Part shown: positions 5,529 to 5,595 of the stretch, piece after piece
Layout: each line of letters opens with the position of its first letter
How positions within the stretch are numbered: position 1 is the stretch's first letter
Origin: Candidatus Brocadiaceae bacterium
GTDB taxonomy: Bacteria; Planctomycetota; Brocadiia; SM23-32
Assembly: GCA_030615435.1 (NCBI GenBank)
Contig: JAUWZH010000182.1
Coordinates: forward strand, 1 to 5,595
Length of the DNA: 5,595 nt
Reading direction: 5' to 3'
Notes under the pieces: model-generated
What the model was told of the DNA's origin: nothing
Seen by the model: only the letters and a program-made list of their open reading frames with translations
Databases searched by the model: none
Translations under genes and position numbers: made by a program

Positions 5529-5595
5529 GTGACGCAGTTCGACGTCGAGGTCGAGTGCCCGGCCTGCGGGGCGCAGTTCGAGGTCCCGCGCATCC
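5529..5595 (+). CDS. Start of an unidentified protein with a CPxC zinc-binding knuckle (runs off window)
   Basis: Only the first 22 codons are visible. They read MTQFDVEVECPACGAQFEVP followed by two more residues, and the frame is open to the window edge. The 'CPAC' pair with flanking 'FDVEVE' and 'AQFEVP' looks like the first knuckle of a short zinc ribbon of the 'fxvxCPxCgxxfxvp' kind, found at the start of many bacterial proteins of diverse function. The start is GTG behind GGAGGT. It follows gyrB by 41 bp on the same strand, so it may be co-transcribed. This is not the beginning of GyrA, which often follows gyrB. The second Cys pair and the rest of the protein are outside the window, so no function can be given. 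Confidence 0.5.
   Translation, partial: MTQFDVEVECPACGAQFEVPRI

Overview
The window is a stretch of core bacterial DNA-replication genes, all on the + strand: the 3' part of a DUF1015 gene, a long non-coding gap, dnaN (sliding clamp), a DUF721/DciA-type gene, gyrB, and the first 22 codons of an unidentified gene with a zinc-binding motif. The coding DNA is strongly G+C-rich, with G or C at most third codon positions. A long GyrB with a C-terminal insertion, no recF between dnaN and gyrB, a DUF721 gene in that place and a DUF1015 neighbour would fit a Planctomycetes/PVC-like or poorly sampled bacterial lineage. This placement is tentative; a Gram-positive or actinobacterial-type lineage is not excluded.

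Layout. Positions 2-604 encode the last 200 residues of a DUF1015 protein. Positions 605-1488 (884 bp) hold no convincing gene. This gap becomes A+T-richer towards dnaN and contains a near-identical pair of A+T-rich direct repeats (1067-1084 and 1426-1444), a pair of 8-bp repeats one helical turn apart, a small perfect hairpin and an 8-G run. dnaN (1489-2601) overlaps the DUF721/DciA gene (2598-2936) by a GTGA stop/start junction, and gyrB (2995-5487) follows after 58 bp. A new frame opens with GTG at 5529 behind a strong Shine-Dalgarno sequence.

How the genes work together. DnaN is the ring that tethers DNA polymerase, DciA-type proteins are associated with the replicative helicase, and GyrB is the ATPase half of DNA gyrase, which removes positive supercoils ahead of the fork. 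The overlap and tight spacing suggest one replication operon driven from the A+T-rich region before dnaN. The usual companions dnaA, recF and gyrA are not in the places they hold in the common dnaA-dnaN-recF-gyrB-gyrA order.

I found no strong case for a new biological system. The best leads are the repeat-bearing gap before dnaN and departures from family consensus at functionally important positions of GyrB (EGQSAGG in place of EGDSAGG) and of the DnaN C-terminus.
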